Source: an uncultured Collinsella sp. (GTDB taxonomy: Bacteria; Actinomycetota; Coriobacteriia; Coriobacteriales; Coriobacteriaceae). From it: DNA of 35,118 nucleotides. This document shows, one piece after another, positions 1 to 7,623 of this stretch. Positions within the stretch are counted from its first letter, which is position 1, and every line of letters begins with the position of its first letter. The stretch lies in assembly GCA_934654625.1 (NCBI GenBank), contig CAKUGM010000015.1, positions 1 through 35,118 of the forward strand. Direction: 5' to 3'. The position numbers and the translations under genes are program-made. Under the pieces are notes generated by a model. The model worked only from the letters and a program-made list of their open reading frames with translations. It was not told the origin of the DNA and made no database searches.

Positions 1-700
1 GGTGTACTAAGTTCAAGACCCAATTTTTCGGCAATCGAAAGGCTCTTCCGGAACATGTCCAACGCACCGGTGAAATCCCCTTGTTCTCGCAGTATATCAC
101 CAACCTCGTTATAGCTTACAGACAAGTCTCTCTGCGATTGCGGTGTACTAAGTTCAAGACCCAATTTTTCGGCAATCGAAAGGCTCTTCCGGAACATGTC
201 CAACGCACCGGTGAAATCTCCCTGTTCTTGCAATATCTTGCCCACGCGGCCATAGCTTACAGACAAGTCTCTCTGCGATTGCGGTGTGCCAAGTTCAAGA
301 CTCAATTTTTCGGCAATCGAAAGGCTCTTCCGGAACATGTCCAACGCACCGTCAAGCTTTCCTTGTTCCTCAAGCATGTCCCCAATCCGGTTATAGCTTA
401 CAGACAAGTCTCTCTGCGATTGCGGTGTACTAAGTTCAAGACTCAATTTTTCATCAATCGAAAGGCTCTTCCGGAACATGTCCAACGCACCGGTGAAATC
501 TCCCTGTTCTTGCAATATCTTGCCCACGCGGCCATAGCTTACAGACAAGTCTCTCTGCGATTGCGGTGTGCCAAGTTCAAGACTCAATTTTTCGGCAATC
601 GAAAGGCTCTTCCGGAACATGTCCAACGCACCGTCAAGCTTTCCTTGTTCCTCAAGCATGTCCCCAATCCGGTTATAGCTTATTGATAAATTTCTTCGAT
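1..700 (-). repeat. 141-bp tandem coding repeats (47-aa TPR units), left part
   Basis: The landmark CCGGAACATGTCC recurs at 48, 189, 330, 471 and 612, exactly 141 bp apart. Units alternate between two types, so 208-402 is repeated at 490-684 with no difference that I can see, giving a 282-bp higher-order repeat. Such identity points to recent unequal crossover or gene conversion, and would also break a short-read assembly here. Confidence 0.95.
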
Positions 701-2807
701 TTTTGTCCGTAGGATTCTTTTCCGCAATATCCTGTACGATCGAAAAAGCCTTTTCTTCCAACTCTACAGATTGCGCAATTTTTCCGCGCGTGAACATCAT
801 ATCACTCTTGCATTTCAGATAATACGCAATAATTCGTTGACTATCTTCATTTGCCAACTTCCTATCGCGCTCTTCCGCGAAAGTTAGTGCTTTCTCATAG
901 ATTTCCTCGGCCTGGTCGTACTTGCCCCACGTTCCACAGTAATCTCCTGCATCACTAACCCGGTCATCCAGCGCCAGGCTTTCCACAGCCTTTTCCCGCT
1001 GGCTCTTTTTTAGCGGAAAATCCATCAAATGCACGGCTTCCCAGAAAGACAATTCCTCCGGGCCGCGCTCAAAAATGGAGAACAGCTCCGCCGCCAGCTT
1101 CTCCGCACCGTCCTTCGGGGAGCAGAAGTAAACGTTTTCGCCTACGCCGCGGGTCAGCCACTCTCGGATAAAGGCATGGTCAAAAACAAGCGTTTCCTCA
1201 TCAAATTCATTCTTTTCGGCGCGCAGAAGAACTTTCAACCGGGCGCGGAAGTCCGCCAGCTCGTTTTCGCCCCAGTGCATCACACGGCGCAGCGTCTCGG
1301 CAGGCAGCGGCGCGGGAGCACCCAGGATGCAGCTGATGGCAGGCCGCCAGAAAGACCGGAAGTCGCTGTCGCTGAAAAACCAGCTGAACCAGCGGGTGAA
1401 CACTGCATCCAGGCCGTCGGGGTATTCCTCGGCTGCGTTCAGAGTGCCGCGACTGCGCAGCAAATCAGTCAGCATCTTGGCATACAGGAAAATGCCCTGA
1501 CTGCGTGTCGTCATCTGCTCCAGGGCATCGGCCCAACGAGGATCTTCCCCAAACAACGGTTCCAGCTCAAACCGGTAATAGTCCCGGATGTCCTGTAAAT
1601 TATCTTTGCTTTCACTGCCAATCTCGATGCGGTACGCACCCTTTGTGTAGACGGAAATTGCGGGGATGTCCCGCGCCACAAGCAGGATACGCAGCCAGTC
1701 CGGCAGGCTGTCCGCGTATTCATACAGCGTTTTGGCCAGTGCATTTTTCTCCGGGCTGCCGCACTCATCCAGGCCGTCCAGCAGAATAACCATCCGCTCA
1801 TGGCTGCCGTCAATGGACAGACTGAGCGGTTTGCTGATGAGCTGCTCAAACAGCTCTTTTTCGCTCAGGCGCTCCACCGCGGCGCGGTCCTCTGGCAGAT
1901 GCAGCATCAGGCTTTGGCGGTAGGCCGGCAAACGGCAGGCCATTAAGTACGCAAGCGTCTGGATGATCGTGCGAGGATCGTTAAAGGTATTCATCTCACT
2001 GCTGCAGAACAGCGCCGCTGCCACACTGCCGTTATAATGCGTAAAGTGTGCGGCGTATGCACTTTTGCCCACGCCGGGGGCACCAGTCAACAGGCAGATG
2101 CGTGGGGTACTGTCATCCTGCAGCCAATGGCTGACAGCTGTGTCCAGCCATTCGCGGCCCACAAAAGCATCGCGAAGCAGTTTTTCCTGGCGGCTGGTAC
2201 TGTAATAAACGGTCAGGCGTTTTTTCAGCTCCGTGATTTGCCCGCTGAACTCCCGGTTTTCCTTGCTTTCCAGCACGGCGTACAGCTCCGCCATTTTGGC
2301 ATCAAACCACGGAGTAAACACATCCTCCCCGGCCGCCATTTTTTCTTCCCAGCCTCGCATATCCAGCCACTGTTTATGGCTGACCGATGCCGGGGGATTT
2401 ACATCCTCCAACAGGATACTGACAATATTTCCGCCCTTGACGCCGACAGAGATTGCCAGCTCGTCCAGACAAACCCCTTTTTCCCGCATGGAATACTGCG
2501 ACAAGCAGGCGACAACAGAACCACTCTTCTCAATCCCGTTTGCAATACGCTCCCGCCAATCGTTGCCAAAGCGGATATGGCTCTCATCAAACCACGGGTC
2601 ATGTCCGCGGTCTTTCAGTGCCTGATAGATGCGGCGGCAGATTTCGCTTTCCTTATGGCCGTAAGAGATGAACAGCCGCATAGGCACAAATTCGGTTTCT
2701 GCTTCCTGCGGTACAAACCGATGCCCGCACGCACCGCACAGGCAGCTGCCGTCTTTTTTCTGGAACACATCTACGCTTCCGCATTTCGGGCATTTCAAAT
2801 CCATCAT
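1..2807 (-). CDS. Zinc ribbon-TIR-NACHT(STAND)-TPR protein, C-terminus off the left edge
   Basis: The reading frame is open from ATG 2807 to base 1 with no stop, over 935 codons. Residues 1-30 form a zinc ribbon (C6-x2-C9, C24-x2-C27). Residues 43-135 are a TIR domain (RLFISYGHK strand; CLDEL with putative catalytic Glu116). The STAND/NACHT NTPase has Walker A GAPGVGKS at 242-249 and Walker B VILLDGLDE at about 340-348. From about residue 700 there are near-identical 47-residue TPR units. Bacterial TIR-STAND proteins are known immune sensors in which ligand binding by the repeats oligomerises the NTPase and switches on NAD cleavage by TIR; that role is inferred here. AGGAGG stands just before two tandem ATGs. 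It is 116 bp downstream of the TIR-like gene on the same strand. The C-terminus at 34447-35118 is probably the end of this same gene on a circular molecule. Confidence 0.9.
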   Translation of the reverse strand, partial: MMDLKCPKCGSVDVFQKKDGSCLCGACGHRFVPQEAETEFVPMRLFISYGHKESEICRRIYQALKDRGHDPWFDESHIRFGNDWRERIANGIEKSGSVVACLSQYSMREKGVCLDELAISVGVKGGNIVSILLEDVNPPASVSHKQWLDMRGWEEKMAAGEDVFTPWFDAKMAELYAVLESKENREFSGQITELKKRLTVYYSTSRQEKLLRDAFVGREWLDTAVSHWLQDDSTPRICLLTGAPGVGKSAYAAHFTHYNGSVAAALFCSSEMNTFNDPRTIIQTLAYLMACRLPAYRQSLMLHLPEDRAAVERLSEKELFEQLISKPLSLSIDGSHERMVILLDGLDECGSPEKNALAKTLYEYADSLPDWLRILLVARDIPAISVYTKGAYRIEIGSESKDNLQDIRDYYRFELEPLFGEDPRWADALEQMTTRSQGIFLYAKMLTDLLRSRGTLNAAEEYPDGLDAVFTRWFSWFFSDSDFRSFWRPAISCILGAPAPLPAETLRRVMHWGENELADFRARLKVLLRAEKNEFDEETLVFDHAFIREWLTRGVGENVYFCSPKDGAEKLAAELFSIFERGPEELSFWEAVHLMDFPLKKSQREKAVESLALDDRVSDAGDYCGTWGKYDQAEEIYEKALTFAEERDRKLANEDSQRIIAYYLKCKSDMMFTRGKIAQSVELEEKAFSIVQDIAEKNPTDKNRRNLSISYNRIGDMLEEQGKLDGALDMFRKSLSIAEKLSLELGTPQSQRDLSVSYGRVGKILQEQGDFTGALDMFRKSLSIDEKLSLELSTPQSQRDLSVSYNRIGDMLEEQGKLDGALDMFRKSLSIAEKLSLELGTPQSQRDLSVSYGRVGKILQEQGDFTGALDMFRKSLSIAEKLGLELSTPQSQRDLSVSYNEVGDILREQGDFTGALDMFRKSLSIAEKLGLELST

Positions 2808-2923
2808 TTTTCCCTCCTACTGCACAAACAAAGCTTATGTTTTGGATAAATTATCCCCTACACCATATACAAGTCAGTAAGTCCGATGGTGTAAGAATTC
2901 AAATTACCGCTTGCGTTAATTTT
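2808..2923 (-). promoter_or_regulatory. Upstream region of the TIR-NACHT-TPR gene with two inverted repeats
   Basis: This gap between two same-strand genes contains a 13-bp palindrome GGATAAATTATCC (2844-2856) and an 8-bp inverted repeat TACACCAT/ATGGTGTA (2859-2866 and 2886-2893, 19-nt spacer). On the minus strand TGACTT-N17-TAATTT is a weak promoter candidate. The shared accessory box found at eight other promoters is not present. The palindromes may be operators or, for the larger one, a weak transcript hairpin. Confidence 0.35.
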
Positions 2924-4732
2924 CTATAATAGACTGCAATGTTCTTTCACCTTCTTTCGAAGATCATCATCAATTTGTTGCGACTCGCTTAAAAGTATAA
3001 GCGGCCCAACGATTTCTTCTGCAAGGCAGTTCTCTCCATGCAGGAAATTTTCTTGCAGAAGATACTCAACAGGATAAATGTTTAGACTTGCTGCGTAATA
3101 ATCCGACTTAAAAGCCTTGCGATTTCTGAGAAAAAACTCTTGATCGTGGATTACAAGCGAAAATACAAGGTCATATTTTAAAGCTGCCACGGAAACAGAT
3201 GCACCGAGAAATTCCATATTGGCCCTTCCGTCTTGCAGCATCGCGCAAAGCTCCTCGGCATAGGGTGAGTCAACAGCAGCATCTGACAGTGAGGCATGCT
3301 CCGGCTTATCGTATTTTGAATCTCCAAATTTGTCTCCGCTGCCCGTTGTTTCGTTGAAGAGCTCTCGTACATATAAATGCAGAATCGCTCGGAAAAAATC
3401 AAAATTCTGTTCTTGAATATTTCTGTCGTTTTCTGCAGCTTCCGGCTCATCAAAGATTCGGAAACCACCGCATGGAGCAAACTGATAAAATCCGGGCTGT
3501 TCCCGAGCATGCTCAGAACGTTTGACGACCGGAATCCAAAAATGGTTTCCGTCTGCAAAACGACCTGTATTTCTGTCGCGGCGCTTCATTGGATCCTTTA
3601 CCGGGAATAGCACCATGAGCTGGATACCTACTGCAGAAGCTCGCGCTGCCCCACGAAAAATAGCTGAGGTTGGCTCACCTTTGACTGCAGCGTGAATGGA
3701 TGTGCGCAGTGGACTGTTCTGCGGGGTCAGCGTTCTCTCTTGTGATTCATAGAGCTTTTCTAATTCGTCCCGGAGAGTCAAAGTTGAAAAAACATTCGCC
3801 TCGTCCGGACCGACGTACATTTTTAAACCGTTGATTTTTCTATTCTCGCTCAAAACTACTTCATCATTCATGAAGTCAAAAAACTTATATGGCATGACTG
3901 TGTTGCAGCAACGTTGTGGATGTGACTGCTTCAACTCGTGTAGAAAATTCTCATCTATGGGCATTGTTGGGCCATAGAGAAGGTCACTCTGTTCCGTTAT
4001 TGAAAAGTCGAGTGATTCACGGTCGAAGCCCCGCACAGAGTCATCACTAAACAATACGACATCCGGGAATTTTTGGCCATTGTATTGCACAAAAGGGAAC
4101 TCTTTGTACATGCCTTCAAAAAGACGAACGGCAAAGTCAATGTAATCTTTCTGCGTAATAAGATATGCTTTACTAATTTCCTGTGGGGATATATCAAATG
4201 CTCCAATAACATCGTTGATGGTGATAGTTCCATCGTAGTGTGGCTGTACGCGTAGAGACATTTCTTTACCAAGGCGCTCCAATAAGCTGATTTCTATTGT
4301 GTCAATAACACTAAAGGTCTCTGGATAGTTATCATCACGTGTGATTTCCTGTAATGCTGGAATTTTGTCAATGTTTTTTATCAGTTCGTTAGAGATATAA
4401 GGATAGATACGCGGCTTTCCATTCGTCTTGCTGTAACAATCACGTGCTACTTCAAATTCATGGAATGTATAATTGCCTATGGTATTCTTGAAGATAACAA
4501 TAAAAACGTCTGACTTACGGATTTCGTCATCAATTGTTTTCTGATTTCTCTTCAACCATTCTTCAGTCATCTGCTCACAGCGAAAAATTTTAAGTTCTAT
4601 ATTGAATTTATTAAAAATCGGATTCCAAACGGCCAGAATTTTATTCTGAAGTTTGTCCCGCTCTTCCTTTGTATCATCTATGGACGATGCCAAAAAGATG
4701 CGAATAATCTTATGCGTGTTCATTTCTCGCAT
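2924..4732 (-). CDS. TIR/DUF4062-like N-terminal domain protein with large uncharacterised C-terminus
   Basis: 602 aa. The first 125 residues begin with a strand IRIFLASSIDDTKEERD and contain RKSDVFIVIFKN followed by HEFEVA, the order expected for a TIR-fold/DUF4062-type domain (flavodoxin-like core, an acidic residue after the third strand). Members of this group occur at the N-termini of bacterial conflict proteins. Residues 170-602 match no family I recognise; no kinase, NTPase or HExxH motif is visible and the protein looks soluble. ATG 4732 follows GGAGG by 9 nt. It lies 26 bp after the YbjN-like gene and should share its promoter, which carries the shared accessory box. Base composition is clearly AT-richer than the replicon genes. 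The TIR-fold assignment is moderate and any enzymatic activity is unproven. Confidence 0.7.
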   Translation of the reverse strand: MREMNTHKIIRIFLASSIDDTKEERDKLQNKILAVWNPIFNKFNIELKIFRCEQMTEEWLKRNQKTIDDEIRKSDVFIVIFKNTIGNYTFHEFEVARDCYSKTNGKPRIYPYISNELIKNIDKIPALQEITRDDNYPETFSVIDTIEISLLERLGKEMSLRVQPHYDGTITINDVIGAFDISPQEISKAYLITQKDYIDFAVRLFEGMYKEFPFVQYNGQKFPDVVLFSDDSVRGFDRESLDFSITEQSDLLYGPTMPIDENFLHELKQSHPQRCCNTVMPYKFFDFMNDEVVLSENRKINGLKMYVGPDEANVFSTLTLRDELEKLYESQERTLTPQNSPLRTSIHAAVKGEPTSAIFRGAARASAVGIQLMVLFPVKDPMKRRDRNTGRFADGNHFWIPVVKRSEHAREQPGFYQFAPCGGFRIFDEPEAAENDRNIQEQNFDFFRAILHLYVRELFNETTGSGDKFGDSKYDKPEHASLSDAAVDSPYAEELCAMLQDGRANMEFLGASVSVAALKYDLVFSLVIHDQEFFLRNRKAFKSDYYAASLNIYPVEYLLQENFLHGENCLAEEIVGPLILLSESQQIDDDLRKKVKEHCSLL

Positions 4733-4758
4733 TATATGAATCCTCCATCTATGGGTAA

Positions 4759-5199
4759 TTACGAATCATTTAGACTTTCCGAGTTTGTGTCTAGCAAAGC
4801 ACACGTAAGCATTTCAACGGCTTCATCTATAATTTTATCACTGCACACAATCATTTCCAAGGCACAAGCTCCTTTATTATCTGTGGCATGCAGTAAATCG
4901 TATTCGATATGTACACGGTAATTATTATCAAGTACAAATTTTGCATATTTGAAAGTGTTATTGAGTTTGTTAATGGCAGAAAGCAACTGTGTCTCATGCG
5001 CTTTATCGCTTTCGACGAGGTTAAATACATAAAAACTTAGATCATAATCTTTGTTGGAAATCATGTAAAGGGTGTAAGGACTTCCGTCTTTACGCTGAGA
5101 TGTCACCGAAATGCAGGATCTACTTTCATCTTCTCTTTCTGTGTAGTGAATTTTAAGGTCATCAAGAAAGCTTTTGATCTCAGAAATCGTTTTTGTCAT
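4759..5199 (-). CDS. YbjN-like small protein
   Basis: 146 aa, soluble, no signal peptide. The pattern of an N-terminal helix (ISEIKSFLDDLKI), several strands around SPYTLYMISNKDYDLSFYVFN, a helix and strands with NYRVHIEYDLL, then a C-terminal helix fits the YbjN/type III chaperone-like fold, whose members are thought to bind partner proteins. It is first in a two-gene operon with the TIR-like gene 26 bp downstream, so a role as chaperone or inhibitor of that protein is a reasonable inference. AAGGAG stands 9 nt before ATG 5199. Its promoter carries the shared box on the minus strand at 5277-5287 with -10 TACAAT at 5242-5247. Confidence 0.65.
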   Translation of the reverse strand: MTKTISEIKSFLDDLKIHYTEREDESRSCISVTSQRKDGSPYTLYMISNKDYDLSFYVFNLVESDKAHETQLLSAINKLNNTFKYAKFVLDNNYRVHIEYDLLHATDNKGACALEMIVCSDKIIDEAVEMLTCALLDTNSESLNDS

Positions 5200-5241
5200 C
5201 AGAGAACACTCCTTTTCTGCGCAAATTTATTTTGTGGATTC

Positions 5242-5290
5242 ATTGTACTTTATCAGGAGTAGGGTGGGCAACGAATGCGGAGAGAAAAAA
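5242..5290 (-). promoter_or_regulatory. Shared-box promoter of the YbjN/TIR-like operon
   Basis: On the minus strand TTTCTCTCCGC (5277-5287, preceded by more Ts to 5290) is followed 30 nt after its last base by TACAAT (5242-5247). No good -35 hexamer lies between them, suggesting an activator-dependent promoter. The box begins directly after the stop of the relic at 5291-5365, the same stop-then-box layout seen at 23394, 24071 and 25537. Confidence 0.65.
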
Positions 5291-5375
5291 CTACAGATGC
5301 CGTCTCAAAATCGGCGAAACATACCGCTGCAGATCTGCCTGTTCCAGAGCAGGCAGCAAAATATCTGTGCCTGCA
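5291..5375 (-). pseudogene. C-terminal relic of a homologue of the small gene at 18127-18480
   Basis: Minus-strand translation from 5365 down to the stop at 5291-5293 reads ILLPALEQADLQRYVSPIL plus a few residues, closely matching the C-terminus of the 117-aa protein at 18127-18480 (SLLPTLERAGLLRYVSPLL), with the stop in nearly the same place. Upstream of about 5375 the similarity fades and no start is present. It is a broken second copy. Its position directly before the TIR-like operon's promoter suggests that an ancestral operon ending in this gene was once followed by the YbjN/TIR-like operon. Confidence 0.75.
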
Positions 5376-5470
5376 ATTTGAATTGACCTGCAGAGCCACA
5401 AAAATATAAAATAGATTTTTGCAAAAGACCTCTCCCGGAAGTCTAAAAATTAAAGTGTACTTTTAATTTT
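5376..5470. other. Spacer between divergent accessory units, no gene seen
   Basis: No coding signal is seen. An imperfect AT-rich palindrome TTAAAGTGTACTTTTAA lies at 5451-5467, directly before the shared box of the plus-strand unit, and could be part of its control region. Confidence 0.4.
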
Positions 5471-5515
5471 TTTATCTCCGTACTTCTATACTTTCCTGGT
5501 CTATATCGCTATTGT
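5471..5515 (+). promoter_or_regulatory. Shared-box promoter of the 5555-7527 gene pair
   Basis: TTTATCTCCGT (5471-5481) is followed 29 nt after its last base by TATTGT (5510-5515). This is the most divergent copy of the box, with a final T instead of C, but the offset is exactly that of the other promoters and the hexamer is 39 nt before the start codon. Confidence 0.55.
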
Positions 5516-5554
5516 TTATTTATACAATCCCCACAAAGAATAGGAGTAATGCAT

Positions 5555-6304
5555 ATGACAGATACAGAACGATCGATGATAACTCTGCAAGAGGCGCTTA
5601 TCTCTACTTCGGTTACTGTCGACCAATATAAAGAAGCCATCTACTTTTGCATTGCAACAGATACATCCCAGGTCGATGAATCAAAAAAAGAATCTTACTG
5701 TGATGCTTGTGTGACTGCATTGATTCACCTGATGAAGTACACTGCCCCCAGCACAGATGATCCAAAGGCATTTTGTTTGGACCTGATTCAACTGCAGCTT
5801 ACCTTACATCTCACATTATATCCGAATTTCGTTTCATCGAAATTTGTGATAGCATGCGCAGCTTTAGCTGAACTATATCCCCTTTCAGCAAAAGAGTTTG
5901 CCAAACCTGTACTGCAAATGGCTGAAAAATTTCACTCTTTCAACACATTCGATTTGAAGCAAATCGGCTTTGGCAGACGCCGTCAGGTATCCGATTTGCC
6001 GAAGTGTCTTCAGGACCTTTGCTTATTTTTTTATAGTGAAATATCTGTGTATTGGTCCTTAGCTGTCACAACAGAAAGTAATGCTGAACGCCAGTTAATC
6101 GCCAGAGCAGCAATTAAAAAGGCCTCAACACTGGCTTATCTTCCTTGTCATGCTGATATTGATCTAAAGCTGCTGGACTTGATCCACATCGCATATACAG
6201 ACGGCATACAAAAGAGTGATCTTTATCGTTATGATTCGCAGACGTTCAATATAATTATCTCTGGCGAAACTGGTGAGCTTCTATGCAAATATGATGAGTC
6301 TTGA
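5555..6304 (+). CDS. Uncharacterised 249-aa protein
   Basis: I do not recognise a family. The protein is mostly alpha-helical by eye, Leu/Ala-rich in the middle (LDLIQLQLTLHLTLYPNF, IACAALAELYPLSAKEF), with no signal peptide, membrane segment or metal motif. ATG 5555 is preferred to ATG 5549 because AGGAG (5542-5546) is 8 nt from the former and only 2 nt from the latter. It is first in a two-gene unit with the membrane protease at 6379, 74 bp downstream, under a shared-box promoter. A helical partner or substrate for the membrane protease is possible but unsupported by any motif. Confidence 0.75.
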   Translation: MTDTERSMITLQEALISTSVTVDQYKEAIYFCIATDTSQVDESKKESYCDACVTALIHLMKYTAPSTDDPKAFCLDLIQLQLTLHLTLYPNFVSSKFVIACAALAELYPLSAKEFAKPVLQMAEKFHSFNTFDLKQIGFGRRRQVSDLPKCLQDLCLFFYSEISVYWSLAVTTESNAERQLIARAAIKKASTLAYLPCHADIDLKLLDLIHIAYTDGIQKSDLYRYDSQTFNIIISGETGELLCKYDES

Positions 6305-6378
6305 TATGTTTCTGCCATCAAGGTTTCAGACTTTCTCATAAAATAAACACATCAAAATGGAAATGAGGCCCCTATGCA

Positions 6379-7527
6379 ATGAATTCTATGCCTAACCGAT
6401 TGCCTAATTTACAGTTTCAGCAGGTCGGGAATTATGTTCGGGTATTTAATCCTCATAATGGTCGGCGGTATAAGTTGCCGCTAAAGCAGGCGCTGCTGTT
6501 GCTCTCTTTAGATGGGGAAAGCTGGCCTGGTGAAAACACTGGACTCAACTTGTCAAAAGAAGAATTGTTCAATGGATTGAAAAAGCTATACCGAAACGGT
6601 CTGCTGCAAAATGAGGTACAAAAGCCAACGTTTTTGCATGACGAGCCTGGGACGGCTTTGTTTTTGTTTCCCTGTCCAATTGGGCATAGTTTTCTTCCAA
6701 TACTTTTTTATAAACTACTGCAGTGGCTGTGGTTTCCGCTTCTTGTTCTTACTGCTGTTGTGGTCACCATCAATGGTGGTTTGTCTTCCCTGCCCCCATT
6801 GAGTGGATACTCTGCCTTGCTGCCACCGGCCGCGCTTTTGTTTAATATAGTACTTCATGAGCTAAGCCATGCATGGGCAGGCTCCAGCTTCGGCATTCCT
6901 GCGGATGCCTTTGGTGTCGGGGTTTATCGTTTTCTTCCTTGCGGGGCAGCCTTTTTCTCACTTCTCCCTTATGCTACCGTCTCGGCTGATGTGGGAATAA
7001 GCGTTGCTGGACCGCTTGCCAATCTTTTTGCGGGATCTGCAGCATTGTTATTGGCAATTTCCTCACAGAGCAGTGACTCGCTGTATCTGGCAGTCTGCTC
7101 CTACACACTAGGTTGCATCAATTTATTGCCGATTCCCGGATTTGACGGTGTCTCCCTGCATGACATGTTCCCTCATCAACTCAAAATCGGATTTGGCACC
7201 GTGTTATGCGGCCTTGCTGCAAATTGGGCCGTCTTAGCTGTTGGGTATGCCCTCTGCTTCTTACCGTGGTGGGTTTCTTTTCTGATTGTTCTTGTACTAA
7301 CTGTGATGGCAGCTCTACTGCTTCCCAGTCGCCACAGTGTCTGCTGGGCCCGGATGCTAAGCACATTCTGTCTGCTGCCTGTTATGATAAAATCTCTCGG
7401 CTTTGAATTGCTGGCCGTCAGCTTACCCACGGCCATTCTCAACATCGGATTTTGCTTACTTCTGTCGTACTTGACGGCTCCCGTTTTACTTGAACTAATT
7501 TTTGTTTCTTATTTGCATCAAAAGTAA
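6379..7527 (+). CDS. M50-type (site-2 protease-like) membrane metalloprotease with PqqD-like N-terminal domain
   Basis: 382 aa. Residues 10-85 look like a PqqD-type winged-helix domain (YVRVFNPHNGRRYKLPLKQALLL...LFNGLKKLYRNGLL). The rest is a multi-pass membrane protein with the M50 zinc site HELSH (160-164) on one hydrophobic segment and NLLPIPGFDG (248-257), the conserved Asp-Gly motif supplying the third zinc ligand. Such proteases cleave substrates within or near the membrane; PqqD fusions are known among peptide-modification genes. No precursor peptide or radical SAM gene lies nearby. GAGG (6365-6368) serves ATG 6379. A two-codon leader ATG CAA TGA begins at 6374 and its stop overlaps this ATG, so reinitiation may set expression. 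It belongs to the shared-box regulon. Confidence 0.8.
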   Translation: MNSMPNRLPNLQFQQVGNYVRVFNPHNGRRYKLPLKQALLLLSLDGESWPGENTGLNLSKEELFNGLKKLYRNGLLQNEVQKPTFLHDEPGTALFLFPCPIGHSFLPILFYKLLQWLWFPLLVLTAVVVTINGGLSSLPPLSGYSALLPPAALLFNIVLHELSHAWAGSSFGIPADAFGVGVYRFLPCGAAFFSLLPYATVSADVGISVAGPLANLFAGSAALLLAISSQSSDSLYLAVCSYTLGCINLLPIPGFDGVSLHDMFPHQLKIGFGTVLCGLAANWAVLAVGYALCFLPWWVSFLIVLVLTVMAALLLPSRHSVCWARMLSTFCLLPVMIKSLGFELLAVSLPTAILNIGFCLLLSYLTAPVLLELIFVSYLHQK

Positions 7528-7539
7528 GGTTATTGAAAT

Positions 7540-7596
7540 AAGTATCAAATTTTATTGACAGATGCTAATCTGCACCGGTATAATGAAGTATCAAAT
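7540..7596 (+). promoter_or_regulatory. Strong sigma-A promoter of the resolvase gene flanked by 11-bp direct repeats
   Basis: TTGACA (7555-7560), 18-bp spacer, TATAAT (7579-7584), both perfect consensus hexamers. AAGTATCAAAT occurs on each side of the core, at 7540-7550 and 7586-7596, 46 bp apart, a likely operator pair or resolvase subsites. Confidence 0.85.
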
Positions 7597-7623
7597 CAGA
7601 TGAACGTCAGAGGTGATACTGCC

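Noticed and set aside
81..686. Plus-strand open frame with repeated residues at the left end
   Set aside because: It is the complement of the TPR array; the minus frame has clear TPR, NACHT and TIR domains continuous with it.
7555..7623. Longer resolvase start at 7555
   Set aside because: It would begin in the -35 hexamer of the promoter; ATG 7624 has a ribosome site and the family's usual N-terminus.
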